Positions 1-11,546 of a stretch of DNA of 64,000 nucleotides are shown here, in pieces. Below the pieces are notes generated by a model. The model saw only the letters and a list, made by a program, of their open reading frames with translations. It was not told where the DNA came from and made no database searches. The number at the start of each line of letters is the position of its first letter. Within the stretch, counting starts at the first letter, position 1. The DNA lies in contig JAWPHD010001233.1 in assembly GCA_037043455.1 (NCBI GenBank), positions 124,001 through 188,000 on the forward strand, in the 5' to 3' direction. The position numbers and the translations under genes were made by a program. This stretch comes from Cyrtodaria siliqua. Its lineage: Eukaryota > Mollusca > Bivalvia > Adapedonta > Hiatellidae.

Positions 1-342
1 TCCACTAATTTTTGCATGCGTTATTGCCCTTATCAAATAAATATTTGTTCAAAAGGTGCTTATAGCGGGGGCATACGTGTCCTATGGACACATTTCCAGT
101 TGCTACCTGTTTTTGCTACCTAAGGTACTCCAAACAAACATGTAATTATATATAATCACCACACATCCTGTGCCACTGCAATATGCGACTACACTAAATA
201 ATCATGTGTTGTCGTTCATTCAGAGTTCTTAGGTGGGGATAGGGGCCCGGGGTGGCTGACGATAGGAAGTATAATAAGTTAACAAAGAATACACGGATCT
301 AGTACATATCTATTCATTATAATGAGCTAAACGTCAAACAAA

Positions 343-968
343 TTAATCATCAATCCCCATTTTCCTTGTCAGTAGCATTTTCGACTCGTTTCTCCTGGCC
401 GTCTCCCATCGCACACCAAGCGTCCCTTTCTGCAGCGCATTTCGATCTCTGGATACAGTTCCCTGTCGTTTCCTCCCCTTTGTTTTCTTGCGTTCTTCTG
501 AGTCGAAGTAATGGGATCTAAAAGTGTTAATATGAAATCGAGTGCATGTACAAAATAAATTCAAAATGAATTGTGTTAATATACCCTCAATAACAGCTCA
601 CAGTGAACTTAATATGTAGTATTACATACAGGTACACATCTTTATAAATCTTTCAAAATTAGTTTTATTCGTTGAGCATACCCTTCTCGTCTGCGATATA
701 GATTCGTACACACTTGTTTTGGACTTGACATAACCGAATATTATCTCAGCCTTATTACACGATATGGACATTTTCACTAATTTTGCTAACACTCTATGTA
801 TTTAAAAAAAAGTAACGAACTACTTACCTCGGAACAACCAAATGGATGGACTTGGCGCCCAATTCTAAACCTTTCCTCGGGCTCTCGGTGTTATGAACAT
901 CAGACGTTACACCATCGCTTTTGACTGGTCTATAAACCTTTGTCGCTGATGTTCTGTAGATGAACATC
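343..968 (-). CDS. Last two exons of an unrecognised spliced gene
   Basis: Two minus-strand exons join in frame. The upstream exon (968-828) begins after an AG acceptor at 970-969, has an ATG at 967-965 and ends with the strong donor GAG|GTAAGT. The terminal exon (517-343) begins after TTTTAG and ends in TAA. The split codon AG|A reads arginine and the frame stays open across the junction. The joined tail is about 104 residues and very basic, with a KKTKGRKR stretch just after the junction and VRWETARRNESK near the end, which could be a nuclear or nucleic-acid-binding tail. I do not recognise the family. Earlier exons may exist beyond 970 but I could not place them. No AATAAA is visible just past the stop. 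It lies 1 kb from the YqaJ gene on the same strand, but nothing ties the two together. Confidence 0.45.
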
Positions 969-1060
969 CTGTGGATTTGTTAAACATATATTATTAGTCT
1001 AAACCATTGGTGCATTTACATATTATTCATCATTTATAAAACTGTTCACAAGTAATATTT

Positions 1061-1157
1061 ATAGCATAATTTTTCGAGTATATGTGATTTATACTGCTTC
1101 TCGAGGGCCGCAGGACTGAGAGTGCAGTATAAATCGCATACGAGAAAAATATGCTAT
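1061..1157. repeat. Foldback (inverted repeat) element
   Basis: Arms of about 35 bp (1061-1097 and 1124-1157) are reverse complements with few mismatches and contain TTTATACTGC facing GCAGTATAAA around a 26-bp GC-richer loop. The ends read ATAGCATA and TATGCTAT. It looks like a small MITE or foldback element and encodes nothing. Confidence 0.75.
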
Positions 1158-1571
1158 ACATGTTTTGTACCAGAGACATTTATCAAACTACGCATGTGCA
1201 AGAAGTTTGAGGGCGTTGCAGTTTTCAGTAAAAATAACAGCTCGATCCAATCAAGAAATAGCATTATCACGCGGAATGAGCATGACCCTTGTTTTGATTA
1301 TTGCAGCCAATCGCCTGTGTATATTATTGGACAAATGCAGTGTCAAGGAGTGCCGTTTTGGTAATGGTTTAGTCGTTTTGATTGACAGGTTGTGTGTAAA
1401 TGACAACTGCGAACGAACATTAAGTAGACCATGTATAACTGCCGAATCTGTCATTTATCGCACGGCTGAAATATACCGGCATTTATAGCACGATTTAGGC
1501 TCAGACCTTCAGGTTAATGAAAATTATATCACAAGCAAGAACAAAGGAAAACCATAAGAGCTGTGTTACAA
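1158..1571. other. No gene seen
   Basis: Short overlapping open frames occur on both strands here, but none has recognisable motifs or splice support. No tandem repeat is visible. Confidence 0.5.
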
Positions 1572-1723
1572 TATAGAGAGTTTAATAACCAGTGTTTTTG
1601 AGATACGGGAAATATCTCCCAATATAAGAACGAGTGCGGAGTACGAGTTTTTATATCGGGGCCGTTTCTCTACCGAGGGAGATATTTTCAGCATCTCAAA
1701 AACACTGGTTATTAAACTATATA
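1572..1723. repeat. Foldback element with ~48-bp arms
   Basis: The left arm 1572-1620 (core AATAACCAGTGTTTTTGAGA) is mirrored by the right arm 1677-1723 (core TCTCAAAAACACTGGTTATT), with GATATTT/AAATATC inner ends around a ~56-bp spacer. It lies about 260 bp beyond the 3' end of the YqaJ gene, but no matching sequence was found at the far side of that locus, so it is treated as an independent insertion. Confidence 0.8.
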
Positions 1724-1986
1724 TTACATAATTTAAAATGATATTTTATTAATATTCCTAATGATTCACGCCTTTTTACACCAGTTTGCACGAGAACGCC
1801 AAGACAACGTTACCGCAAACAAACAAAACAAGTGGAACCGGAACTCTTCGTTAATTTCCGAGTAGATATAGCTTTTCTATTCCCAGTATTTCCTATACAA
1901 ATCACAGACAAATATGTAATATAGGTATATATATTCTGTAATCTATTCGAGCAATAGATAAACATACGTACATGTGTACGCCTATT

Positions 1987-2880
1987 TCAGTCTGCATAAT
2001 GAATGATTAATTTATACCTTGATGGATCTAGTCGATATTGCATCTGTTCAATCGTTCTTCCAATGTATCGACCGAAGTCCTCTGCTGACACTGTCCCGTG
2101 ACTTCCTCTATCTTGATTAGTTAACTCGGCAAAGAAGGTCTCACCAATCATTGAACTGAAAGCTCTCGTATTGTACCTGCCCGATTTAGTCAACGAGTAT
2201 AGCAGCGATTTTGAATCTATATTTGCAACAAGTGTTTCCCATAACTGTGCTGGCCATCCGTTTATGTACATAGCTGGCGGAGGAAACGAACTGAAGTCGA
2301 TACACTTCAGAAGACGTCTGCGTAGTTTAAGGCGCATTTCAAATCGTTCAATGGCGGGGATACCGGGGTCATCTTCTGTCCTCCACCAGTTTAATATATC
2401 ATTACAGAAAGCTGCAGTTAGGTAATCCCCATTTCTCGTCATTCCATTTTGAACTGGCTCACTAAAATGTGTCAGTGCCATAGGCATCGACATGGGATCT
2501 ACTATATCCTGGACCATAACAGGTGTCAGAAGTGTTTTACCCTCTTTGGCGACTTTCATCCATGGTCTATTGTCAAATCCTTCGATGCCGCCTCTGCATG
2601 TTTTACGCCTAGTTCGCGTTAGCAAATGTGTAGAATCAATACAGCGGACTTCCAACTGCCCACGAGGTTCACTATATTCCGGTCTATACATCTAGAACTC
2701 AGGCTCCTTTGTGTCGGCTATTTTTATATCATTTGATATAGGCGACTGCTCAAACCACGCATCTCGTCTTTCTGGCCATACATATTCAGTAAGCGCGATG
2801 TTCAGAACAGATTTTGGGATTTTTTTCAAAGCCGAAATTGCTAATGATCGTAGAGATTTCACTTTGGTGAAGTCCTCCTC
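1987..2880 (-). pseudogene. C-terminal part of the YqaJ-linked gene, broken
   Basis: The main open stretch (2691-1987, 234 codons) contains LEVRCIDSTHLLTRTRR, a block with FPPPAMYINGWPAQLWE and FSSMIGETFFAEL. From memory this pattern recurs in uncharacterised, YqaJ-associated proteins of repeat-rich invertebrate genomes; I know no function for it. The reading frame continues upstream on the same frame to about 2880 (SLRSLAISALKKIPKSVLN) but is interrupted by TAG at 2693. Near 2880 it loses register with the preceding segment, so at least one frameshift and one stop separate it from the nuclease. The order on the minus strand, without intervening splice signals, suggests one large ancestral exon. 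It ends in TAA-like context at 1987 with no clear poly(A) signal. Confidence 0.55.
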
Positions 2881-3977
2881 CTGTTCCCTTTAGGCTTATT
2901 CCTGCTCAGCTGATCGTCTTCAGTTTGTTGTAACTGCTCTGTCGCCTTTATTATGTCAGTAAGGCCGAATAGTTCTGATAATGCTGCAACCTTTGCTTTC
3001 TTTGAATCTGATTCTCGCAGTTTAGCTCCGTATTTCTTTTTAAGGTAACGAACAATTACTCTTAAGTCAACATCCCGTAGTGTCTCAAGTGATTGTATAC
3101 ACGTCAACTTTTCGAGCACAAGTGTAATGTCTTTCTTATTCCATTGCCCTTTTTTATTACTATTCACATCAGTTTATAACAGTGCAATAATTGCCCTTGC
3201 GTCGTCCTGTGTGACTTTGAATACGGCTTCATTATTTTCAATACCTAGGTGGATTGTGTCGTTGGTTTCATTACAATCCATCGTATTTTCATTGGTGCTC
3301 AACTGATTGTCATCAAATGTGTTAGATACTATCTCAACAATAGAATCATCCGGCCCATCATTTTCATTTGCATCATTTGATTCAACTTCTTGTATATTAT
3401 CCAATGCCAATTTCCAGTCTTCTAAACTGATGTTGCATGATGCAATTTCCTCTGCGATTGACTTGTCCTTTTGTAACGCCAATACGGGTCTACTATGTTC
3501 ATCGACCTCGTCAATAATTTCATCATTAATTATATCAAGAACGGTCGGTGTTTGATAATCCGTCTCAGATTCATTATTCTTCTCGTGGGTGTTTTTCTTT
3601 CGTTTCTCTTTTTCTCGCCAGCCCTTTGAAGGTGTTTTCGGCAGTCTGGTGCTTCCGTTTGTACAAATGATGACTTTCTCATTTCGGTGTTTATCATTTA
3701 CCAGTCGAAGTTTAACTTCTTGTCTCCACTGAGGAATGTTTCGCACAGCAAGTAGCTCCCTTTGAATCTCAGCCTTTGTCTTTTGTTGAACTTCTCTCCA
3801 CACATCCTTCTGGAGTTGTAAAAGTGTTAACGGTTCTCCTTTTTTAGAGCGCACAACTATGTTATGCCACTGTCCGTCAAAACTTACCGCTGGTATATGA
3901 ATTAAACTTTTGGCGCATTCGTCGAGAACTTCCTCCATCATATTTCGGGCTATGTCTGTAGTCATAGTTGTATCCTT
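2859..3977 (-). pseudogene. Middle segment downstream of the YqaJ nuclease
   Basis: Reading from 3965 (ATG) the frame is open to 3177, then meets TAA (3176-3174) and continues in the same frame to 2859. The first part has AVSFDGQWHNIVVRS and PLTLLQLQKDVWREV near residues 25-60. A basic low-complexity stretch (KEKRKKNTHEKNNESE) and an acidic region follow. After the stop comes a short helical segment of the type KKDITLVLEKLTCIQS. The frame can be extended a few codons upstream of the ATG (GHQFVSAQKDTT), which looks like natural continuation, so the ATG may not be a true start. I cannot assign a biochemical role. Proximity and strand tie it to the nuclease just upstream. Confidence 0.5.
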
Positions 3978-3984
3978 TTGGGCA

Positions 3985-5125
3985 CTAACAAACTGGTGCC
4001 CACATCATTCTTTCCTTCTCCCATATTTTATCTAAATCCGAGCAAATAAATACCAAGGCTTCTGATGCTTTTTGACGGGAAAGTTCATATCCATCTTTGC
4101 CGGTTTTGATGATGTTCTCATACAGTCGCAGAAATTCTGCGACTGTGTAGCTGTCACAATCTGTTAGTTTCTCCGAGTCCGTGTTTTGTGTCGGTAAGTT
4201 GTCTTGGGCTGTTATGGACTGAAATTCCCCGACGAATTTAACCGCACTTGCTTTTTCTTTAATTAATTGTTTCAGGTCTTTTGCTTCTTTTGTGAGTTTG
4301 GTTGGCCTTTTAGCGTCTTCATCGTACAATTTGTGTGCCAAATTCATCGCTAAATTGTATGTTTCTGGATCTCTTTCCATGTTAAATACAGTAGTGATGT
4401 CCGGTCTCCAGCAAAGATATATAAGACTGTTGACATTTAGCGCTTCCATTTCACTAATGCACTGTAGGTAGTACCGTTGAGGGAATTCCGATTGTACTTT
4501 AAATACCGGACATTTGAGCTCCACTGCAGCCGTTAAGACTTTTGAATTTTGCGTTCTATCCTTTTCATAGAGACTTCCGTCAGGAGAGACAACAATAAAA
4601 GGCGAACCTCCATCGTTTAGACAAACACAACCCTCTTCATGAAATTCAAACGTAGGGTGAATTACAGGCAACACCTTTCCAACTAAAGTTGCTGTTGCAT
4701 TAGGCTCATTTAGCGATCCGTATTTCATGTACTGTTCCACTTCAGTCGATGGCGGCGGTTCTGGAACCCCACACACAACCTTATCGAAATGTTGTCGTTG
4801 TTTCTTGAGACCATCGAGACCGAGAGCCCGATGCATAGTACTTCCTGTCAATTTAGCTTTGTTTCTTATTTCATGCCATTGCTCTGACCGTTGTTTAACT
4901 CGCCTTGTATCTAAGCAGTCTGTATCTTCTACTAAAGCAACATATCGCGGATGGGTGGACAAGTCCACAGTACTTCCAGTAACGTATGTCGTCACACTGT
5001 TTTGCAAATACACCAACTTTCTGCAGATTTCGTTTAATATGCATGTAACGCCGTTCTTATAACTGTCTAGTTCATAGATGAAGGCATCAATTGCGCTAAT
5101 TACGTAGACAAACTTTCCTGTCTCC
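3985..5125 (-). pseudogene. YqaJ / lambda-exonuclease-family nuclease domain
   Basis: This is the clearest domain of the left cluster. Numbering from the open frame: RSEQWHEIRNKAKLTGS at 80-96, YGSLNEPNA at 137-145 (the G...E..A helix), SPDG at 181-184, ELKCP at 203-207 and YYLQ at 219-222. In the lambda exonuclease/YqaJ family the E of the first helix, the D of SPDG and the E-x-K pair bind metal, and the Gln lies in the YxxQ motif; all are present. Such enzymes resect DNA 5' to 3' and are typical of phage-like recombination modules. The domain has no ATG of its own: it overlaps the preceding open frame by about 28 bp in a different register, best explained by a frameshift near 5100-5125 in one longer ancestral protein. 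It ends at TAG 3987-3985. Confidence 0.8.
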
Positions 5126-6025
5126 AATCGTCCCCACCGCGTTCAATAAACGTTTTACGTGCGTATTCCTTTTTTTCTTTGACATTCCGCGCATCTTTCA
5201 TTTTTTCTGACAACTGTTTGTAGATCCTTTTCATGGCTTCCAAAGTCATTTCCTTTAATTCAGTTGGGGGCGTTCTGACGTCATCGCCAAGTGAATGTAA
5301 ACTAAATATCTCAGTCATTTGTTTATGTTTAGCTATTTCTTCTTCTATAATAGACAGTCGTAGGTGTAGAGATGGACCATTTTCAAAACCTAGTAAATCT
5401 ATATCGCCAAACTCAGCAGTCAATCCTTGTTTGATTTTTTTCCCATCAAAGGTGAGGCAAACCGATTTCCCTTCGAATGACGAAGAAACCTTTTTAATAA
5501 CATCTAAGTAGATTCCCGGTCTTCTTACTTCCTTAGTATCAATCTCTGTTCCATATGGTTGGAAATTTCTCAATACAGACTCGCTTGGTACCACAAAATT
5601 TATTTCAGAATGCTGTGGATTAAAATGTCCCTGTTTTGTTTCGCCCATTGTAACTTGAGTTGTGTTTTTGTATCCATTCATAAATCTCAAGAACTTCCCC
5701 CCGAACACCTGCCAACCAAGTTTCCAGAACTTCTTTGTCTCGTCACTGTACCGCATTAACGTTGAAGTGTCTTTCCCGTACCACTCCACTACTTCTGACC
5801 ACAAGAGGAATGCAATATTATCTGTTGGCTGCACTCCTTCATGAATTTGTTTGAAGAATTGCAAAAATACGTTTCCAATTCCTATCTTGGACAGCGTTTC
5901 AAGGACATGTGGTACAAGTTCTATCATTTCACAAATTTCATCCTCAAGTTCATTATTTAATGTTACGGGTAGTGGTGTATCGTTTGATGTACAGGGAGGA
6001 ATAGGTGTTGCCGTGTACAAAGGAA
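5100..6025 (-). pseudogene. N-terminal segment of the YqaJ gene (exon start at 6025)
   Basis: This exon begins after a long pyrimidine tract and CAG (AG at 6027-6026). Its frame runs VPLYTATPIPP... to 5100. Recognisable stretches are RYSDETKKFWKLGWQVFGG (residues ~90-108) and SVCLTFDGKKIKQGL (~190-205), followed by a predicted coiled coil of Lys/Glu-rich helices (KEMTLEAMKRIYKQLSEKMK). I recall similar S-x-E-T-x-x-F-W and DGKKI blocks beside YqaJ domains in other invertebrate predicted proteins but know no function. The splice phase matches the exon at 6820-6725: G|TT gives Val. Confidence 0.6.
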
Positions 6026-6724
6026 CTGAAAAAAAAAGAAATTATTAAGTATTATGTTGTAATGTCTGGTAACGATATGTATTTTATATAAATCAATTAA
6101 AACACCAAAATAAAAAATAATTTTTTAATTTTTTAAATGACGATTGTAAAGTCTAAATTTGTAAATATTCAAATAGAGTTGATACTCTGAATTTCTGAGT
6201 TTGTAATTCAATATGTGTCCTAGTACGCTTTACATCATCCAAAATGCCTCAATCGTATCATAACTTAGGTAAATGACATCAACATTTTCAGGTTCGTCGC
6301 ATGTAACGGACAATAAATATAGATATTAAAATCGAACAGGAAAAGTAGCATTCCAAGCGACAGTCAACCACAAACCCACACAGAAACAGAGAACAACTTT
6401 AATAGATGAATGAAATGCCAAATAAGACATCACAAACATAAAACGGTTGACAATAGGGCTACCGCCTTGGAACGGTCAGTGGCAAAAAAGGCCGCTGGGG
6501 TTTAAACCAGATTCTAGGGTGCACCAAACCTCACATTTACCCTACTGTCAGCCCAATAAAACGGGATAGTAATCCTATAACAAATATAAATATAAATATA
6601 TGGAAATTACAAATGTAATTAAGGAGCAATTAGATTGTTTTGAATGATTAACATTTCGATCTTCAAAAATCACTTTTATTTCATCTTCTAAAACTGCTGA
6701 TTTGTACTACGTTGCTCAAGTTAC
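6026..6724 (-). other. Intron with an embedded retroelement fragment
   Basis: The intron is bounded by the donor ACAG|GTAACTTG at 6725/6724 and the acceptor at 6027-6026. Positions 6311-6560 hold a repeat copy, listed separately. Confidence 0.6.
6311..6560 (-). repeat. Retroelement tail fragment, inverted relative to 9.96-10.26 kb
   Basis: Read on the minus strand this matches 9.96-10.26 kb: GTCCCGTTTTATTGGG-like start, GGTTTGGTGCACC, GCGGCC, TTGCCAC, AGGCGGTAGCCCT and the tail GAATGCTACTTTT..CTGTTCGATTTT. The two copies lie head to head about 3.5 kb apart and are clearly diverged, so they are old independent insertions. Confidence 0.75.
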
Positions 6725-6820
6725 CTGTTCCACTCGTGTTGACTGTGCTTATCGGTAGTGGATCGTCAAGGACAAACAATTCATCCAGGTTGTCCAGTTC
6801 ATCGCAAGCAGGTGGAGAGC
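6725..6820 (-). CDS. Short acidic exon of the YqaJ-linked gene
   Basis: A 96-bp exon with acceptor GACAG (6822-6821) and donor CAG|GTAACT. Its open frame reads CDELDNLDELFVLDDPLPIS, rich in Asp and Leu. It joins in frame to the exon at 6025. The upstream partner is uncertain: the 7654-8642 exon offers no donor of the required phase near its end. Confidence 0.5.
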
Positions 6821-7653
6821 CTGTCGTAAGTATCATACATTCATGACATATTCAAAGATAGAAAACAAGGGGTATTAATCTTATTACATTATTTTTAATA
6901 TCATTTAACTCGTTCTTGCAAAGAGACATTCAGCGAATGTAGGTTGAAACGGCAACACGAACCATATACAAATAATGCCTATATTCTTATTTTTGTTTCA
7001 TATTTCTATTAATGATATTAATGGGTTCAACACGTTAAATATGTACTGTGTTTTACTAGTACTACACACCGTGTTTTGGTTGTGTTTGTTGTTGCTGTTA
7101 TTACTTTTGAAAATATATTTAATACTGCCTACACATTATACATATATTCATTTAGTTCACTAGACGATCTTTTCAAAAGTAATAATAGCAAAACATGTAA
7201 ATATTGATCATTTACATCCAAACTCACATGAACATAACATAAAAGCATTTCATTTTTGTCAAAAGGAGGTTTGTAGCAGTTATTCTGTGATTCATTTTTA
7301 CTTAAACCATTGTAACTTTGTATCTTTTGTGCAAATGAAAGGTATTTTATATAGTTTATTCCATTCTCTTTCTATATTTAAACCCTATTGACCCCATTTT
7401 GTAATAGATGTTGGCTGCACAATCGTGCATCTATTAATAAACGGATGACGTGAAGAAGAAGAAGAAGAAGAAGAAGAAGAAGAATATACCCGTATTAACC
7501 GTATTAACGCCTCGTCAGTTATACATATAACTGAACATATTAATATGCATACATTGTAAAAATAGTATGAGGACACCTCTCGTAACATTGAGAATAAAAC
7601 AACACGACAATGTTTATGTTAAAAAAAACAATGTGTTTATAACTACTGGCAAG
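6821..7653. other. No gene seen; GAA microsatellite
   Basis: AT-rich sequence with a pure (GAA)n run at about 7452-7484. Open frames are short and of low complexity (for example poly-Leu and poly-Ser from simple repeats). Confidence 0.5.
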
Positions 7654-8642
7654 TCAATGATGGCTCACTGGCACGTCTATCATGTCTATCATGGAAGTGT
7701 TTGACGCCGGAAATAATTCACCCCATGCAGTAGTCAGAGAAGTGATTAAATAATCAATACATTTCAAGTATATGTCACTTCCGTGTAAATCAAATCTGGA
7801 CGTTGAAAGCAAATTCAAAATTACATCGTGTAACTTCACGAAGAAGGCAAACACATCGTCACGCATGCAATACAATCCTCTCGTTGGTCCTTGTTTTTCT
7901 GCTATTTCTGTCAATGTCTCTGGCATATTGGTTTCAGTAACAACAACGGCCTCTGTCTCCCTTAGTGTAGACAAGAGAGCCTGCTTCTTATACGCAAGTG
8001 TTCGCATATATTTATGCGCCAAACTGGTCATATTTGACGAGGCAGCTGTTCTTAGTCGTCCAGTTATTTTGGCAAGGCATGCTCCAGCAACGTACCTTAT
8101 CTTTGCCATTCCTGCGTCACTAACGTTATTGTTTGTTGTAGTTGATTCGACTGAGTTGTGTTGCTTTCTAATAATATCTGACGCTGTGGCATGTATCATG
8201 TGTTTATGGATATAAAACACCAGCTTGGTTGTCCACGCATTTTGATTCGTTTGGAGTTCTTGAACCTGAAACAGTAGTTTCATTTCTTTTGTATATTCAT
8301 CGGAAAGGAAGAATTGGTGCATCATCTTGTAGGATGTCGCCCATGCCTCTTTCGGTCGACCGGTCGTAGGTAAGATTGCCGCAATATTTTTTTGGATGAA
8401 AGCAACAAAACGACTTTTGTCCATTTCTGCGATGCGCATTGAGTGTATGCGACACAATTCTTCGATGTCAACAGCTTGTCCATGTTCCGAGTGGACAATT
8501 TCGGTAGTTTCTGACTCAATTGTTTGTACCTCAGACTCGCTGCCGATTTGAACCATTTCATTATTAGCAGTGTTTATTGAGGTGTCACCATCTGTTTCTG
8601 AATCTATACTGAAGTTGCGAGCAGCTGTTTCTTTACCTATAT
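7654..8642 (-). CDS. Large exon, unknown protein of the same locus
   Basis: An open exon of ~329 codons starts after the acceptor TTGTGTCTGTAG (AG at 8644-8643) and ends in TGA at 7654. There is no ATG at its start, so it is an internal or terminal exon. The N-terminal third is acidic (ESETDGDTSIN...). The rest is helical, with MAKIRYVAGACLAKITGRLR about residues 185-204 and TRGLYCMRDDVFAFFVKLHD about 262-281. The YVAG..LAK element resembles C-terminal segments seen in P/hAT-type transposase relatives, but this is a weak resemblance. It sits between the helicase and the YqaJ exons on the same strand and has no internal stop, unlike its neighbours. The preceding exon was not found. Confidence 0.5.
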
Positions 8643-8745
8643 CTACAGACACAACAGAATGTTTACAAAAACTGAAATCGAGTAATTCATTTTTGTTATA
8701 TATGTGCCTATAATAATTGTAGACGGGTGTTGTATGCCTTAGCCA

Positions 8746-9164
8746 TCAAGCGTTTTTGTTGTAATTAACTACTCTTAACTTGGACGTAGCCACCGCCCTA
8801 CCTATAGCGACACCAAGCTGACCAGCGGCGAAGAAGGTGGCGCAATCAACTTCGAGGCATTCGAGTGTTTGGCCCTGCGCGCGATGTACAGTCAACGCAA
8901 ACGCTAATTTTAGTGGGTATTGAACTCTTGTTGCCTTTATTGAAGAACTTGAAGCGTCATAAACTTCGAACACACATTTCTTTATCGGAACAAGTTTGTG
9001 GTTAAAGTTTACAATTGGTTCATGTCCTTCCTTCAGTGAATGCTCTGTTCCCTTCATCCCATTACATAAGTTTTTTGAAATGTTCCGTATAAGGATGACA
9101 GGGGCTCCTTCTTTGAGCGCGATTACCTTTGGTGCCGCAATATTCCTTAGATAATTCTTGTCAC
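8746..9164 (-). CDS. Helicase exon 6: C-terminal motor motifs
   Basis: The acceptor TTTCTTTTCAG precedes GTGACAAGAA. The exon encodes EGAPVILIRNISKNLCNG, then YPLKLAFALTVHRAQGQTL (equivalent to SF1 motif V) and AAGQLGVAIGRA (motif VI, where the Arg contacts ATP phosphate). It ends KLRVVNYNKNA then TGA. Confidence 0.85.
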
Positions 9165-9369
9165 CTGAAAAGAAATAGAAAGTTACAGATGAAAAGATAA
9201 AATCAAAATTTGTTTCATGTTACAAACACTTACTGTAACAATAGTCTGTTAGGTATAATGTTTGCATCACCCGTAATTTGAATTAAAGGACGAACACATA
9301 CGATCGTTAAAGGCGTGCATACATATAGTTTATTTGTACTTTTGGTGTTTGTTGAGGACTTCAATATTC

Positions 9370-10260
9370 GTAATATTTGTATAACTTAAAAGCTACTCCA
9401 TCACGGATACCGTTGCCATAAACTTCGTAAAACCTTTGCAAAATTTTATTATCGTAACCCTGATCTTCTTTCAAAATATAAAAGTAATTTAAGGACTCTT
9501 CTGCGACAAGGACTATCACAACCTGACTTCTACGGTGACGTGATTTACAAACTTCGTAAGATCCTTGGTCATGATCCCTTTCATACTATCTTTGTTAAAC
9601 GTGTTAAAACGTTTATGACCCTATCATATTGCAACGCACTGCATGCTTGGTGGTGGACCCATTTACAGTTCGCAACTATGCTTTCCTCTTTAATTGTGCG
9701 ATGACCGGACAGGCTGTGGAGCCTATGATGACGTCTACCTAAAACCCAAAAGGACGGTGACGTTTGATGTGTGTCTGCAGTCTTGTCTTGTCGTGCCCTC
9801 AATAGTTTATTCTCTTGTTGCTATGGCTTCTGCCAAGTCATTGTGTACCTTTTTGTGGCTTTCTAGGCTATTGTTTTCTTTGTATTTATATATACACGAG
9901 CATCTTTGTGTTTTACTTATAGTGTCTATTAATGCTGCATTGTTGGTTAGAGAAAAGTTCATGGCAGGGATTTCTTTATTTACACTGTCCCGTTTTATTG
10001 GGTTGACGGTAGGGTAAGTTTGAGGTTTGGTGCACCGTAGAACCTGGTTTAAACCCCCAGCGGCCTTTTTTTGCCACTTACCGTTCCAAGGCGGTAGCCC
10101 TATTGTCAACACGTTTTGTGTTTGTGATGTCGTATTTGGCATTTTATTCATTTTTAATGTTGTTCTTTGTTTCTGTGTGTGTTTGAGGTTTTCCAGTCGT
10201 CCTTGAATGCTACTTTTTCTGTTCGATTTTTATATCTATATTCAGTTCGGCCTACAAGAA
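9370..10260 (+). repeat. Decayed retroelement 3' region inside a helicase intron
   Basis: Frame-broken coding remnants read RNPDLLSKYKSNLRTLLRQG, FYGDVIYKLRKILGHDPF and, one base out of register, LQRTACLVVDPFTV and FNCAMTGQAVEPMMTST. I recall this as a common repetitive open frame in bivalve genomes but cannot name the element. The following ~400 bp (ACTGTCCCGTTTTATTGGG, GGTTTGGTGCACC, GAATGCTACTTTTTCTG) recurs inverted at 6311-6560, diverged and inverted at 26.0-26.4 kb, and in its last part inside the LINE at 29.84-30.0 kb. Confidence 0.7.
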
Positions 10261-10329
10261 CTACTGTTATATATGTTATTATTTATTTTTAAAAAAACAC
10301 GAGAAAAAGGTAAAAGAAGAGGCTAAATA

Positions 10330-10590
10330 TGGCATGTATCGCTCGACTGGTTATTATGGTGTCCATGGATGAAGTCCGAAGGCCCTATTGTGTTAAGCAG
10401 GCAAAATATAGCATATTTCAAAGAAAAAATCAGGGACCATAACTCCGTAGTTACTGATCCGATCTGGGCTAGTTTTCGAACTCATCTGAGCTTCCATTGA
10501 AATCAACAATATGTTAACGTTAACGGAGACGGACAGACGACAGACAATTCGACATCATATAACTCGGCTGGCCTTCGGCCAGTATACTAA
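10330..10590. repeat. Dispersed repeat typical of bivalves
   Basis: It contains CAGGGACCATAACTCC, a GACGGACAGACGACAGAC stretch and the ending CTTCGGCCAGTATACTAAAA. I recognise this style of ending from many bivalve dispersed repeats, probably non-autonomous DNA elements. It lies in helicase intron 5. Confidence 0.5.
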
Positions 10591-10599
10591 AAATAGACT

Positions 10600-10830
10600 C
10601 AGTGGGAAAGACTTTGTTATGTGCACCCTTCAACCAGATTAAACTCCCCAGTGGTCTATTTTGCCACTGACCTGGTACCCCTGTTGGCAACCTTATTATT
10701 TTGTGATGTACCTTTTGAATTGCAATTTATATTTTGTATGTAATTTGTTTTGCTTGTTGGAGTGACTGCATCTGTTCAGTGAATGCTGTTGTTCCTGTTG
10801 GATGTATATACTTTTCATTCATATGTAATA
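10600..10830 (+). repeat. Second fragment of the retroelement tail
   Basis: TGTGCACCCTTCAACCAGAT, TTTGCCACTGACC, TGTTGGCAACC and TTTTGTGATGTACC follow the order of the tail sequence at 10.02-10.14 kb but are much more diverged. It is an older copy of the same element. Confidence 0.5.
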
Positions 10831-10917
10831 CATAAAGAGGTATATACAAAGGCAAATTAAGGTAACATTAACTACAATTTAATAAAAGGTGTGCAACTAC
10901 TGTATATGCACACATAC

Positions 10918-11137
10918 CTGTGTCAGTCGATCTGTAGGTGAATTGAGTTCCCGTCATGCCATCCAATTTGTCTTGATTCACGAAGTCAGAGTCAAAGTTG
11001 GTGCCAAACAAAAGAGTAGGTTCTCCGTGTATGGGTCTGTCTAATGAAGCCATTAAATTGTCCGTCTCCAAGGACGGTGTTCCATCACATAATTCTTCGA
11101 CAGCTTTTATAAGCGGTATTTCATGTTGGCGCTGAAC
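10918..11137 (-). CDS. Helicase exon 5
   Basis: Bounded by ACAAG|GTTCAG and ACACAG|GTATGT. It encodes the region between motifs III and V, including EPTLLFGTNFDSDFVNQDKL, the usual 'names/ids of newly freed bases' loop of Pif1 (L....V...N...L). Phase joins both neighbours. Confidence 0.8.
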
Positions 11138-11546
11138 CTTGTAAACATATTTTAATGAAGTTGGTTATAAAAAAAGAAATGTGTTTTCAAGTTATTAAGT
11201 TATCAGTCTTACTTTTTTTCACTAACAATGTAGACCCACCTGATACTGTAAGTAATACACTTCTTAATGCTTTACCGCACCATTAAGATTCTACTCTTAT
11301 CAAACTTATTTTTAATTGTGCCTTATATTTGTTTTAGTTTCGTGTTAAAGGTTTACAGGATAAATAAATTCAATGTTCGATCTTTTGTATCCAAAATCCA
11401 AAAGAATATTAAGGTTCAATAATGTTTCGATCTTTTGAAGTAAACAAACAATATGTTTTAAAAAGAGCACCCACTTTTCATTTTGCCCGAGGGATACTGT
11501 TAGAGGAAATGCGTGTAGTTTAGAAATCTAAAACGCGTATATATAC

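Noticed and set aside
1572..1723. Terminal inverted repeat of the transposase/helicase/nuclease element
   Set aside because: It is a self-contained foldback and no matching sequence was found beyond 17.96 or 21.8 kb.
9694..10151. Open frames of 107 and 114 codons on opposite strands
   Set aside because: They cover a retroelement tail that recurs four times in the window; coding remnants of that element are in other frames just upstream.
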